DNA from: Torymus aiolomorphi
Taxonomy: Eukaryota; Arthropoda; Insecta; Hymenoptera; Torymidae
Direction: 5' to 3'
Length of the DNA stretch: 64,000 nt
Assembly (NCBI GenBank): GCA_036365515.1
Contig: CM070873.1
Coordinates: forward strand, 215,931,376 to 215,995,375
In this document: positions 38,783-48,871 of the stretch, in pieces
How positions within the stretch are numbered: position 1 is the stretch's first letter
Layout of the letters: every line of letters begins with the position of its first letter
Position numbers and translations under genes: made by a program
The notes under the pieces: model-generated
What the model was told of the DNA's origin: nothing
Databases searched by the model: none
Seen by the model: the letters and a program-made list of their open reading frames with translations, nothing else

Positions 38783-38833
38783 ACTGATGGTGAAAGCTAT
38801 ATAAGACCGCTATTTATACTCATAGCAATCAGT
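38783..38833. promoter_or_regulatory. Divergent Polinton promoter with two TATA/initiator pairs
   Basis: Rightward: TATATAAG 38,798-38,805, TCAGT 38,829-38,833. Leftward: TATAAATA (plus-strand 38,811-38,818), TCAGT (plus-strand 38,783-38,787). Both TATA-to-initiator distances are 31 bp, and each TATA box lies between the other unit's TATA box and initiator. Confidence 0.75.
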
Positions 38834-38862
38834 CGTGATTTGAGCGCCATAGAGTAAAGATC

Positions 38863-39567
38863 ATGAACTTTAAAAAGCAGCCGGTCAAGCTACCAATAGA
38901 AAATTTTGACGCGCTTGTAGAACATGATAAAAGAGCAAAGCGGCATGGCGATCTACTTCCTGATAGTATACGAGCCGTCTTCTGCGGCCCGTCAAACTGC
39001 GGAAAAACAAATAGTTTACTTGCTCTCATAACGCATCCTAATGGCGTTAGATTTGAAAACGTATACGTCTACTCAAAGTCTTTGAATCAGCCGAAATATA
39101 AATTTTTAAATGAAATATTAGAACCTATAGAAGGCGTACAATATTTTCCGTTCAGCGAGCACGATGCAGTTGTAGATCCTGACCACGCGCTTCCGAACTC
39201 TATCATGATATTTGACGATATTGCTTGTGAAAAACAAGATAATGTTAGAGCCTTCTTTTGCATGGGTAGACATAAAAAGGTTGATTGTTTTTATCTATGT
39301 CAAACTTATGCTCATGTCCCCAAACATCTTGTCAGAGATAATGTAAACTTACTTGCTATTTTTCGACAAGATGAAGTAAATCTAAAGCATATCTATGACG
39401 ATCACGTAAATACCGATATGACTTATATACATTTTAAAGAATTATGCTCCAAGTGTTGGAGAGATGATAAGCACGGTTTTCTAGTCATCGATAAAGATCG
39501 AGGAATAAATGACGGCAGATTTCGTAAGGGCTTTGATAATTTTGCTATAAATATAGCATGCCTATAG
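38863..39567 (+). CDS. Polinton packaging ATPase (FtsK/HerA type)
   Basis: 234 residues, intact. Walker A GPSNCGKT (42-49) and Walker B IMIFDDI (about 113-119), then a FYLCQTYAHVPKHLVRDN motif and a C-terminal KDRGINDGRFRKGFDNF. It would pump the genome into preformed capsids. First gene of the rightward block; about 30 bases of 5' UTR from the divergent promoter. Confidence 0.9.
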   Translation: MNFKKQPVKLPIENFDALVEHDKRAKRHGDLLPDSIRAVFCGPSNCGKTNSLLALITHPNGVRFENVYVYSKSLNQPKYKFLNEILEPIEGVQYFPFSEHDAVVDPDHALPNSIMIFDDIACEKQDNVRAFFCMGRHKKVDCFYLCQTYAHVPKHLVRDNVNLLAIFRQDEVNLKHIYDDHVNTDMTYIHFKELCSKCWRDDKHGFLVIDKDRGINDGRFRKGFDNFAINIACL

Positions 39568-39608
39568 GTAACAATCAGCAGTTTCAGACTGAACGTTGAA
39601 ACAACAAC

Positions 39609-40500
39609 ATGGCTGACTTTCAAGAGAAAAAACGTGCTTCATCAACTTGTTAAGGCACGAGATGCGATTAAACGCAAATATAGAATATTAAAATTTGGAA
39701 AAGACAAGACAGAAAAGATTTTAAGTGAAACTTTCAAACCAATAGTAGATCCGCTTCAAAAACTTGTAGCTCAGAAAAATATTGAACAAAGTAGTGTTAA
39801 ACATAATACAGTCGAACAAAGTTTCGAGAATGACAAAAAGAATGAAAGTTCTGACAGTGAGTTCAATGATACTCTACAGAACGTCCATGACACATCTTTC
39901 GAAACAGCAGGTAGCGATAACGATGCTGATGACTCTGATTTGTACGTCAAGGCCCTCAAGCTTAATCAGCCCCAATATCTTGACAAAATTTATGGAGTAA
40001 GAAATGAAAATGGTGAATTTTTTATTGGTAATTTACCGATTAGTTTTCATAATAATAAAATTAAAATTAATGGAGTAGCATATCCGAAAACTACAGGATT
40101 ACTCGAGTTACTCATAGCGAAACAACCAAATAAAAATAATATAAGTTCAGATGATTTAAAAAATTATCGCAAAATTTTAAAACTATCGTCTGCTCATAAA
40201 ACGCGATATGACAAGAACGAAAAGATTCGTTTTCATAATAGTAATAAATTTAATAATTTTATTGCTCCAATGTTCAAAATTACCTCGAAAACCGGAGAAT
40301 CGATTAAAGGTGGTTCATTACCTCGTTATAAAATTGCGAAAAAACATACTGCTTTAGACTATGTGTACTGGGACGATCCAAACGAGCTCGTTGACCGGCT
40401 TCACTTACTAGTAGCTGAAAGGTCTGCCGGAAATCCAAGTCATGTAAACGAGATACACTCTATAATCGAAGAACTTCGCGAAGCAGGCTATATATATTAA
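39609..40500 (+). CDS. Polinton conserved protein of unknown function (DUF8207-like)
   Basis: 288 residues from the open frame at 39,634. A Lys-rich start (ARDAIKRKYRILKFGKD) is followed by an acidic Ser-rich linker, then the conserved core YGVRNENGEFFIGN, TTGLLELLIAKQP, LKNYRKILKLSSAHKTRY and a C-terminal YVYWDDPNELVDRL, HVNEIHSIIEELREAGY. Found beside the capsid genes in many insect Polintons; probably a virion or assembly protein, by position only. The ATG at 39,609 is out of frame by one base at an A6 run (39,627-39,632), so either a GTG at 39,634 stands in or a single-base slip exists. TATAAATA at 39,546 overlaps the ATPase end, with TCAGC 29 bp on. Confidence 0.65.
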
Positions 40501-40530
40501 GTGCACACGAATATATGAATCATTCTTAAA

Positions 40531-40884
40531 ATGAGCGTCGACGTGTTTGGACGTAATCTTGGAAAAACCGAAGGCAGTCGAGGGCCACCTGGCGTTGGCT
40601 TTAAAGTCACGTCTGACGGTCACTACGACATGGAAAATAAAAAATTATGCAATATTGCCGAACCTCAACAGCCGAGCGATGCTGTAAACTTAGAGTCTCT
40701 ACGAAATATTATTCAAATAGAAATTCGAGGAATTATTGATATAACTACAAGACTTAGAACTCGGCTAGATGATTTGAATATAATAGTTGATAATCATACA
40801 AATGAACTTGATGCCCAGAAATCTCAAATAAAAGCTGACATTTTGACTATAAAAGAGAGTTTGGCACAGGTATTCAATCAGTAA
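40531..40884 (+). CDS. Fibre-like coiled-coil protein
   Basis: 117 residues. A Gly-rich RGPPGVGFKV start is followed by SDGHYDMENKKLCNIAEPQ, a pattern also seen at the base of phage tail fibres, then a long heptad-like helix (about 60-117). A trimeric shaft or spike attachment protein is a reasonable inference. Its own TATA (TATATATA, 40,489) and TCATT initiator (40,520) are 31 bp apart. Confidence 0.6.
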   Translation: MSVDVFGRNLGKTEGSRGPPGVGFKVTSDGHYDMENKKLCNIAEPQQPSDAVNLESLRNIIQIEIRGIIDITTRLRTRLDDLNIIVDNHTNELDAQKSQIKADILTIKESLAQVFNQ

Positions 40885-40894
40885 TTCCACAAAC

Positions 40895-41810
40895 ATGGAA
40901 CACGAAAGACTAGTTGAAGAACTACACAAACCTGCAAGACGTAACTATACACGTCGAAGCTTTGACGTGCGTGGTTTGGACGAAACTTGGCAAGCAGATC
41001 TCGTCGAAATGATTCCATATGCTCGCGATAATAAGGGCTATAGATACTTGCTCACTATAATCGACATTTTCTCCAAATATGCATGGGCTATTCCTGTAAA
41101 GAAAAAAAACAGGCAAAGATGTCTCAGAAGCTATGAAATCTGTGCTTGTTAAAGGCAGAGTACCGAAGAATCTCCACACCGACAGAGGCAAAGAATTTTA
41201 TAACACGGATTTTCAAAAACTTATGAGCACACATAAAATAAAGTTATACTCAACCTTTAGTAATCTAAAAGCAGCGATATGTGAACGTTTTAATCGCACT
41301 CTAAAAAGTGCAATGTGGAAAAAATTCAGTTTGCGCGGCAACTATAAGTGGTTAGATATTTTACCTGATTTACTTGCTGCATACAATAATCGTAAACATC
41401 GTACTATTGGTGCGAAACCAAAAGATGTAACAGCCAATAATGAAGCAGATATACTGAGGAAATTTGCCCCTAAAATAACTAAGAAAATTAAACCAAAATT
41501 TAAAATTGGTGACAAAGTCCGAGTGAGCAAGGCTAAAGCAGTATTTGACAAAGGATATACTCCAAATTGGTCTACAGAAATATTTACAATTATACGTGTA
41601 GCAGCTACAAATCCTCCAACTTACCATCTGAAGGACTATCAAGATCAGCCCGTCTCAGGAGGTTTCTACGAGCAAGAACTACTCAAAGCCAAGTATCCGG
41701 ATATTTATCTTGTAGAAAAAGTAATTAAGAAAAAAGGAAGTAAAATTTTTGTAAAATGGCTTGGCTTTGATAATTCACATAATAGTTGGATTGAGAAAAA
41801 AGATATGTAA
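40895..41810 (+). pseudogene. Polinton integrase with chromodomain, one frame break
   Basis: Retroviral-type DDE integrase. The first block (40,895-41,152) has the first catalytic Asp in ETWQADLVEM and TIIDIFSKYAWAIPVKKK. The second (41,133-41,810) has HTDRGKEFYN (second Asp) and CERFNRTLKSAMWK (Glu), an SH3-like region (KIGDKVRVSKAK) and a C-terminal chromodomain (YLVEKVI...FVKWLGFDNSHNSWI). The frame changes at an A8 run (41,102-41,109). A chromodomain may guide integration to methylated-histone chromatin. TATAAAAG at 40,848 and TCAGT at 40,878 precede it, inside the fibre gene. Confidence 0.85.
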
Positions 41811-42056
41811 ACATATGGAATGTTGAATAAAAACAATTTTTAAAGTTAAACAAAGAGTTTTGTTTATTATTAGATTAAAAAAAATTATATACATTGATGC
41901 TTAACTATATATTTTCGCAATACTTAACTATATATATTTCTGCAATACTTAATGATTTTACATTAACTATATATTCGTATCACTTAAACATTTTACAATA
42001 ACAATATATATTTATTTTCGCAGTACTTAAAAATTTACATTAATATTTTCACAAAA
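41811..42056. other. AT-rich gap between convergent genes
   Basis: Contains AATAAA at about 41,825 for the integrase and short TTAACTATATAT repeats. No gene. Confidence 0.5.
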
Positions 42057-42356
42057 TCACTTGCCGCTAAATTCAACACTAGAACCACCATTGTATACTA
42101 TAAAAAGTTCATATTTGTTGGCAGCGTCTTGGAGATTGACGAAGAATTTCTCGTCTTGTTGAATGGCTTCGGATACTCTCTTTGGCATGAAAACATCAAA
42201 CTCGCTCTCCAGTTCAGCCACGACCTTATCTCCATACTTAGTCGTCACAGCCTTTAGACTAGTCACCATGTAGCGCTGGCCCTTGGTCAGATCGAGCAAT
42301 CTTTTTGTTGGCAGGAATCCTCCACGGGCAACTGCATTTAGTTTTGTAAAATCCAT
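42057..42356 (-). CDS. Small conserved Polinton protein (99 aa)
   Basis: MDFTKLNAVARGGFLPTKRL, then KAVTTKYGDKVVAELESEFDVFMPKRV and FIVYNGGSSVEF. Small proteins of this pattern are common in insect Polinton-like elements; the strand-rich layout suggests an OB-like nucleic-acid binder, which is a guess. The ATG directly follows a splice acceptor (TTCTGTTACAG); the matching donor GTTAGT lies at 42,424, so the transcript begins upstream and loses a 67-base intron (42,357-42,423). Confidence 0.6.
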   Translation of the reverse strand: MDFTKLNAVARGGFLPTKRLLDLTKGQRYMVTSLKAVTTKYGDKVVAELESEFDVFMPKRVSEAIQQDEKFFVNLQDAANKYELFIVYNGGSSVEFSGK

Positions 42357-42424
42357 CTGTAACAGAAAAATGATTAGTTTTTTTAAAATATGAGAAAAAA
42401 ATTACTTTAAAAAAAATACTAACC

Positions 42425-42670
42425 TCAGATTTCTCTTCGTTTCTTACTACTACTTCCAGTAGATGACTCACAAGGTCTTTTTAAGACGAGGAGCGGCTGC
42501 GAGACAGCGAGAAGCGGCTGCGAGACAGCAGGAAGCGGCTGTGAGACAGCGAGAAGCGGCTGCGAGTCTGTAGGTATCTGTTGCCAGACTGCTGGAGGCG
42601 AGGCTGAGATCTGCTGCTGGTGCTGCTGCTGAAGAGAGTCGACTGATCGAATGAGCTCCTGCTCTAACAC
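42425..42670 (-). CDS. Gln/Ser-rich upstream ORF of the 99-aa gene
   Basis: 81 codons with three to four copies of a SQPLLAV-type 10-residue repeat and a basic KKRREI end; the stop codon lies two bases before the intron donor. TATATAAT (42,677-42,684) and TCATT (42,650-42,654) place it at the very 5' end of the mRNA. It may be an upstream ORF rather than a working protein. Confidence 0.35.
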   Translation of the reverse strand: MLEQELIRSVDSLQQQHQQQISASPPAVWQQIPTDSQPLLAVSQPLPAVSQPLLAVSQPLLVLKRPCESSTGSSSKKRREI

Positions 42671-42692
42671 CGCCGCATTATATAGGGATGCC

Positions 42693-44874
42693 TCAGCGGC
42701 GTTCGGCGGCTCCCGTTCCCCTCTCCAACAGCATCATTCTCATTGGCCTGCACCGCTCCTGCTCTATAATGGCCCCAGGGCAGCGTATCTGTCGTGCCGG
42801 GCTGTAGACAGCGTTTGTCGTCACGGGCACTGAGAGCAATTTTCTCTCTTTCTCAGTGTGGATGTTATGACGCCGAGACCTGATGTTTCGCTGCTCACGA
42901 GTGACGATGACGTTCTCTCGAAGGCACTTCTTGTAGTCCTCAGGGGTGATCGTGGTTTTAACTATAGAAGTCTTGACACCTTTTGCCTTCTTGATGGCTT
43001 GTTGGTTCTGCACTTCGATGCTGTACATTTTACTCCGCAGCCCGATGAATTCCAGCATGATCTCACCGTTGCACTCGTCCTTCATCAAGCCGACGATTTT
43101 CTTATTGGCACGAGGCATATTAAACGGATTAGTTTCAGGATAGTCTGATGTGTCGAACTCGTGGATGTCTCGTCGCATCACATCGTACACGTTAACGCCT
43201 GTAACCTCGTATATTAGACTATCCGTATCGGTGTATAGCAACTTGCCTCGGTCTCCTACACGATCTCGCATATAGTCATAGTGGAACCTGTACACGAGTG
43301 TTTTTGAAAGGTCCAAAACTGACAAGCCAATATAGATGGGCTTTCTTATGCAGATCTCCGTTCGCAACAGCTGCACAGCGATGAGGTTTTCGTCAAAAAT
43401 GTCAGAGCTGTGAAAATTTGACCGTGCGATGAGTGCCTCAGCTCCATAGCGACCTTTCCATTTGTTGACTAGCTTCACGTCAACTCGTTTCCTCTCGTTT
43501 TCCATCGTCTTGCCATAAACAGCGTTGTTAAAAAGTTTGAAAAGCATTTTTTCAAACTCGTTCTTGGCTTCCTTCCTTTTTGCGCTGTTCAAATCGATGT
43601 ACTTTTTAAGCCAAGGACTTTGTTGGAATTGTATGGCACGATGGACTTTGGCGAGAACTAGGCCATGTTTCAAGGCCTGTTTAAGTGCTCGATAGTGTAG
43701 CACGTAACGAGTTTTGTCGTGAAGCGTCGTCATAAGTTTATACTGTTTCGAGCCAGGAGGCGCCATGTGTTCGGCGCAGAATGGCAGATCTTTATGCGAA
43801 TCATGCAGTGACTCGGGATACTTCAGGTCCACTTCAACAAAGTATCCAAAGTCGCAGTCATCGGAGATGTCGAAGAAGTTTGGTTCGTTTACATTCTGCA
43901 CCCACTTGAAGCCGCCATAGGGTAAGGGCTCAGTCATTGCCCAACCGTACAAATTATTCACGTCGAAATACATCAAATATTTCTCGTCCTCGTTAGCGTT
44001 GTAACCATCCTTCATGTACGGGTTGTTCGCTTTTGCATAACGATTACAACATTGACTGATTCCACCCCGTATGCCACGCTCAATAAACAGCAGCATGTCT
44101 ACATCGGTGAGAAGCTCAAGTTTGATCTGTAAAAAAAGAATATTTGAAATGCGAATTTTTAATTAAATTTAAGTGAATATATTACCTGTGTATTTTTTAG
44201 CATGGCATCCCAAGTCAATCCGGGCGTTGTGTAATAGTGGGCAGGATCCAATTCATAAGCTTCAAGACAGTTATTTCTAAAGTTCTCAAAAACTTCAGCC
44301 AATAAGATAACGTCTGTCTTAAGATATAAGTCAGAGTACTGCCCCAAATCTTGAATACTGAAACTCTGCCAAACGTTCTGAGCATGCTCATAATCCTCAT
44401 CGCTGATATGAGCATCATATAAGCTGCTGAAGAAGTCATCTTTCGAAGGGAGATTTGGCTGTTCTAGCTTTTCAAACGATGAGACATAGTCGTATGGAAA
44501 AACTCCTTTCCTCTTCAAAAGTGAAATTTGTTCATCACATAGACCATCTTCTTTGAACATTCGCTCCAGAGTATTCAGTTTCTCCAAGTATGATGCTAAC
44601 TTGTCTAGCGATGAAGCCATGAATTTGAACGAGTCGATGAATCTCAAATTTATGTCTGTACCTTCCACAAACTTTGTAAAAGATATGTATTTCTCTTTTG
44701 TTTGTGGAAGTAGCGAAACTCGCCCTTTGAAGCATGTCGCTATTTCTCTAATAAAGAGATGAGAATCGTATCCGCTCAAATTGTGAAAAACTATGGGGAT
44801 TGTTCTTGAATCTTGAAAGCCAAGGTTACATTTGCTATGTGCAGGTCCACGATATCTGTAAAAATAATTTTTTA

Positions 44875-44924
<50 letters not shown>

Positions 44925-46641
44925 TATTAAAAAAGTACTCACTTTCCCGTGAAATGACAATGATCGCGTACTCGCTTGTCTTCCTTAGTGAATGGCTTCT
45001 CGCAAATATGACATATTAATGCTTTTTCAAACATAATATTTTCGAGTGGTGTTAAATTACTCATGGGCTTTGGATGTTTGTACGAGTCATCCAACTTTAC
45101 AGCCAGTGAGTGGAGGTTCTGTACAAACCATGTGGCTGGGGATTCGGCTTGTTCATCCTCTTGCCTATAACTCTTATATTCCGAGAGAGAGTCGTTGTAG
45201 CTACATTTAATGAAATAGCCTATACTGAATGGCACGTGATGCTGGTACGCTCGTTCGTCGTCAATCACAGGCTTCAATATACATTCAAAGTCAGCGTATA
45301 TTACGAACGGCACACGATTTTTAAAACCAAAGTTCGTAAACTCTAAAATATTGTTTTTCACTGTTGGAAGAATAATTTTACACTTATTCATTTTTTCACA
45401 GTCAATCACATGCTTCATTTGTTTTTCTTCAGTTATGAAATAGTGTAGACATCGATCACAGATGAAAATTTTACGGTTGTGCGAAGATAGCTGTTTACTA
45501 CACAGTCTTGATAAATTTTTTATCCATACATAATGGAATTTAAATTCGATGTTAACATCATCGAGAGTCGAGTCGTCAGAGTCGTCATCTTCATCTTCGT
45601 CAACATAATTATTTTCAATAAGTAATAAATTCACATGTTTATCTTTTTTGTCGGCCGTCAAGTGACGAGGTAAGACATCAAACACTTTTCCTTTTTTCTT
45701 TAAATAGTACACATTCACAGAAATGTCATTTTGTTTCTCAAACTTACTAACTTTTCTGGGATCAACGGGAAAATCGATTCCCTTAAAGTTGAGTTCGTTC
45801 TGATGAGGTACATATGTCGCCACTCGATTGGCATGTGTCTTAGCAGGGTGTAGTGCCGATAGAATTGCCCACTTGAAACATTCATCATCTTGATTTTCTA
45901 CATTTATACAGGCCTTCTTGTTCTTGATGAATGGCGGCAAATCAATGTACGAACTTCCTCTCATTGGATTAAACTTGTAAATATTAACAACTAAATTTAA
46001 AATTGATTTAAGCGACCAGCCCGACTCACGCTCCTGAAACTCCTCCATATCCGTGTCGATGGGATTTTGAACGTTCATCACAAACCACTCGTTCAAGTCC
46101 GTAGTCGAATATATCGGAGCTGTTTTAGTGTTGAAATATTTTATTTCGATTGTCTCTTCACCATTTTTAACTATCGCGTACTCGGCTGCTAACACTGTAT
46201 TCACTTTCAAAGGTTCTTTAAGAATTTCACGCACTTTTTCAATAAATTGTTGCTTAGCGTCTTTCATAAACTTTAATAAATCAAGATGTCTTCGGTTTGT
46301 GATGACACCCGTCTTTATTCTGTTCTCGAAAGCTGAGTCGACATCATCCCAGCTCACCGAGGGGCCATTTTCACTCGCTTGTAGTCCAGCACCCACTCGA
46401 TGTTCACTCAACAAGCGTAGAACACTTTTTATAAGCGCGATCGCAGCTTGCAGTTTTGCCTATCGGCCACTGTTAAGTCCGTCACCTCGGGCCTGCGCTG
46501 AGCCAATTTTTCAGCTTCCACTAGAGCTTTGCGACCAAGCGCAATCCAATTATTCACATCATCTTGGTCAACCGCACCACTTAAAGCAAGCCGATACGAT
46601 TTACATAGCATAAGAGCTGTATTTTTAAAATATTGAGGCAT
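42693..46641 (-). pseudogene. Protein-primed DNA polymerase B, two introns, two frame breaks
   Basis: Replicates the element from protein-capped ends. Starts MPQYFKNTALML (46,641). Exons: 46,641-44,943, 44,855-44,186, 44,126 on; both introns are GT-AG (87 and 59 bases) and in phase. Motifs: ENQDDECFKWAILSALHP; exonuclease YADFEC; zinc pair (CHICEKPF...DHCHFTGK); SGYDSHLFIREIA; polymerase FDVNNLYGWAM, KLFNNAVYGKTMEN and catalytic YTDTDSLIY. Frame changes at an A4 run (plus-strand 46,454-46,457) in the N-terminal part. Near 42,800 the family's usual ending (DDKR...LPWGHY) is found one frame away from the long ORF, so the extreme C-terminus is altered. TATA-like GATAAAAG and TCATT 30 bp apart lie upstream. 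Confidence 0.85.
44880..44921. repeat. (GA)n microsatellite in a polymerase intron
   Basis: About 21 GA units inside the 87-base intron 44,856-44,942. Confidence 0.9.
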
Positions 46642-46871
46642 CTTGACCGCGCGAGGCAGTCGAATGACTTTCTGCCGCACGCACACCCCCTTTTATCTAA
46701 AAAATTCGCGAAAAGAGATCGATTCTGATTGGGTGTAGGTGTTGTGGAGGGGTAAAAATAACGCGATTGGTTAAACAAAATAGGAAGGCTGACTATAAAA
46801 TAAGCAGCGAGACGTTGAAAACCTCATTCGCTCCTTTGCTCTCGCCCGAGAACAGTCACCGCAGCAGCAAG

Positions 46872-47461
46872 ATGAAGTATATTGTTGATGTGCAAGGTTT
46901 CAAAATTACCTTGAATGAATTCGTCTTCAAGGAAGTAGCCATTGTCCCTCTCGAGGAAGACCCTACGCCATCGGTTTTTCTATTTAAACCGCCATATGCA
47001 TGGGACAAATTGTTGGAAAAAAACAAGTCCGAAAATCGCTGGCTTGAACAAAATTTCCATGGAATTATGTGGAGAGCGGGCAATATCCCATACGATGAAC
47101 TAAAAAACTCTAAATGGTGTACTCTTCGGAGCAGAGATTTACGTAAAAGGCTTGGAGAAAAGTAAATGGTTGAAGAGATTTTTCCCCGACAAGTAAGCTA
47201 TTTTTGTTATAAAATTATTTTCATAAAAAAAGTTTTCTCATAATAATTTTTTTCAGATTAGTTACTAATATTGAAGAGATGGGATGTCCTTCATTGAAAA
47301 GTCTACCTGCAGAATCAGTCTCGTGTACCAACCATACTGCCTGTAACTTTCCAGTATGCGCACTTCGAAACGCACTAGTTATAAAAAGATGGATGCTTGA
47401 GCATCAACATAGCAAAAACATGAAGGAAATATCAGAATCCTATCACTTTATGTATATTTGA
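46872..47461 (+). pseudogene. Polinton-associated conserved protein, right copy, one frame break
   Basis: Paralogue of 32,936-33,454: MKYIVDVQGFKITLNEFVFK, then HGIMWRAG. After an A6 run (47,102-47,107) the family pattern continues in another frame with IYVKGLEKSKWLKRFF. A GT-AG intron (from GTAAGC about 47,190 to TTTTTTCAG about 47,257) leads to the last exon with MGCPSLKSLPAES, SCTNHTACNFPVCALRNA and a stop at 47,461. A nuclease-like role is only a guess. TATAAAAT (46,794) and TCATT (46,824) are 30 bp apart. AATAAA follows at about 47,490. Confidence 0.6.
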
Positions 47462-47639
47462 ATTATAATTTGTTCATTTATTATGAGTTAATAAACATTT
47501 TTTATTAAATTTTGTGGTTATATTAATTTCTTATAATTATATATATATATATATTCTTCTCTCTTAAAAAAGTGAACTGTCCTCACAATAAAGCGTCAAA
47601 ATCGATTATGTTTGAATATTTAAAAACAATAACCTTACT

Positions 47640-48100
47640 ACCCTTTCGTATTCGCGATAAAAAAATACGTTGGAATGACGTGAGCTTAGAGAGTAACGAA
47701 TACGCGATAAAAATAACGGTTTCCGAGAAAGAAATCGATGGATGTAACATAACCCCACTTTCCGTTTCGTATTCGCGATAAAAAAGTACGTTGGGATGAC
47801 GTGCGCTTAGAGAGTAACGAATACGAGATAAAAAATAACGGTTTCCGAGAAAGAAATCGATGAATGTAACATAACGTCACTTTCCGTTTCGTATTCGTGA
47901 TAAAAAAGTACGTTGGAATGACGTGAGCTTAGAGAGTAACGCGAATACGAGATAAAAATAATGGTTTCGGAGAAAGATTATGATGAAAGAAATCCTTGAA
48001 TGTAACGTAACCTCACTTCCCGTTTTGTATTCGCGATAAAAAAGTACGTTGAAATGACGTGAGCTTAAACAGTAACGAATACGAAATAAAGATGACGACG
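47640..48100. repeat. ~120-bp tandem repeat, four copies
   Basis: Units share CGTATTCGCGATAAAAAAGT, ACGTTGGAATGACGTGAGC, TTAGAGAGTAACGAATACG and GGTTTCCGAGAAAGAAATCG. Later copies are more diverged. Unique to the right arm of the Polinton. Confidence 0.75.
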
Positions 48101-48104
48101 AACC

Positions 48105-48860
48105 CTAACGTACTATCGTGAAAAAACATCCTGCGCACGTGTTTAAATTATAAGACGAAACTGATATAACGTGAGCAGATTCATTTAGGCGGTGCGCTTT
48201 TGGTGTATTCTCTTACACACCCTATTGATGCGGGCTTTTATAATGGCAAAAACGATAAGGCTGTGGCCAGGCATCGCGCTGGACCCGAAATCGTGCATCT
48301 GACACCGTCTCCGCTCGCTATCGCGCTATATTTTTATTTGATAATGCTTACGGATATTACCTCTAGACAAAATATAATTCAAATAACTCGGGCATTCGCT
48401 ATTCTCATTCATCGCTCAAAGTACACAGCGTAAGGACAGGAAACCGTTATGTTTCGACGAAATAATAAAACATGAGAAGCACACGAGGCAGGGTTTTCAT
48501 ATTGCACATAGCGATAAATTTTTATAGAAGGTTCAGATAAAGATATATATGTATGTAACTAATACCCTATCGTACACGTTACGCATTATCGCGAAAAAAA
48601 AAAATATCCTCCGCACTTGTTTGAATTATAAAACGAAATTGATATAACGTGAGGAGATTAGTTCAGACGGAGCGCTTTTGGTGTATTCTCTTACACTGCC
48701 TATTGATGCGCGCTTTTGTTATGGAAAAAGCGATAAGGATGTGGCCAGGCATCGCGCTGGACCTAAAATCTGACACTGTCTCCGCTCGCTATCGCGCTAC
48801 ATTTTTACCAAAGGTTAAACACCAGGGGTACACTCTGTTCAAGTCAGCATTCATCAAAGA
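48105..48860. repeat. ~230-bp direct repeat pair
   Basis: 48,115-48,335 and 48,590-48,815 share blocks such as GGTGTATTCTCTTACAC, GTGGCCAGGCATCGCGCTGG and CCGCTCGCTATCGCGCTA at roughly 80-85% identity by eye. Open frames inside are not conserved between the copies. Confidence 0.65.
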
Positions 48861-48871
48861 CCCACAGTCAA

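Noticed and set aside
44215..44762. Extra frames opposite the DNA polymerase exons
   Set aside because: Shadows of the polymerase reading frame; they cross neither intron sensibly.
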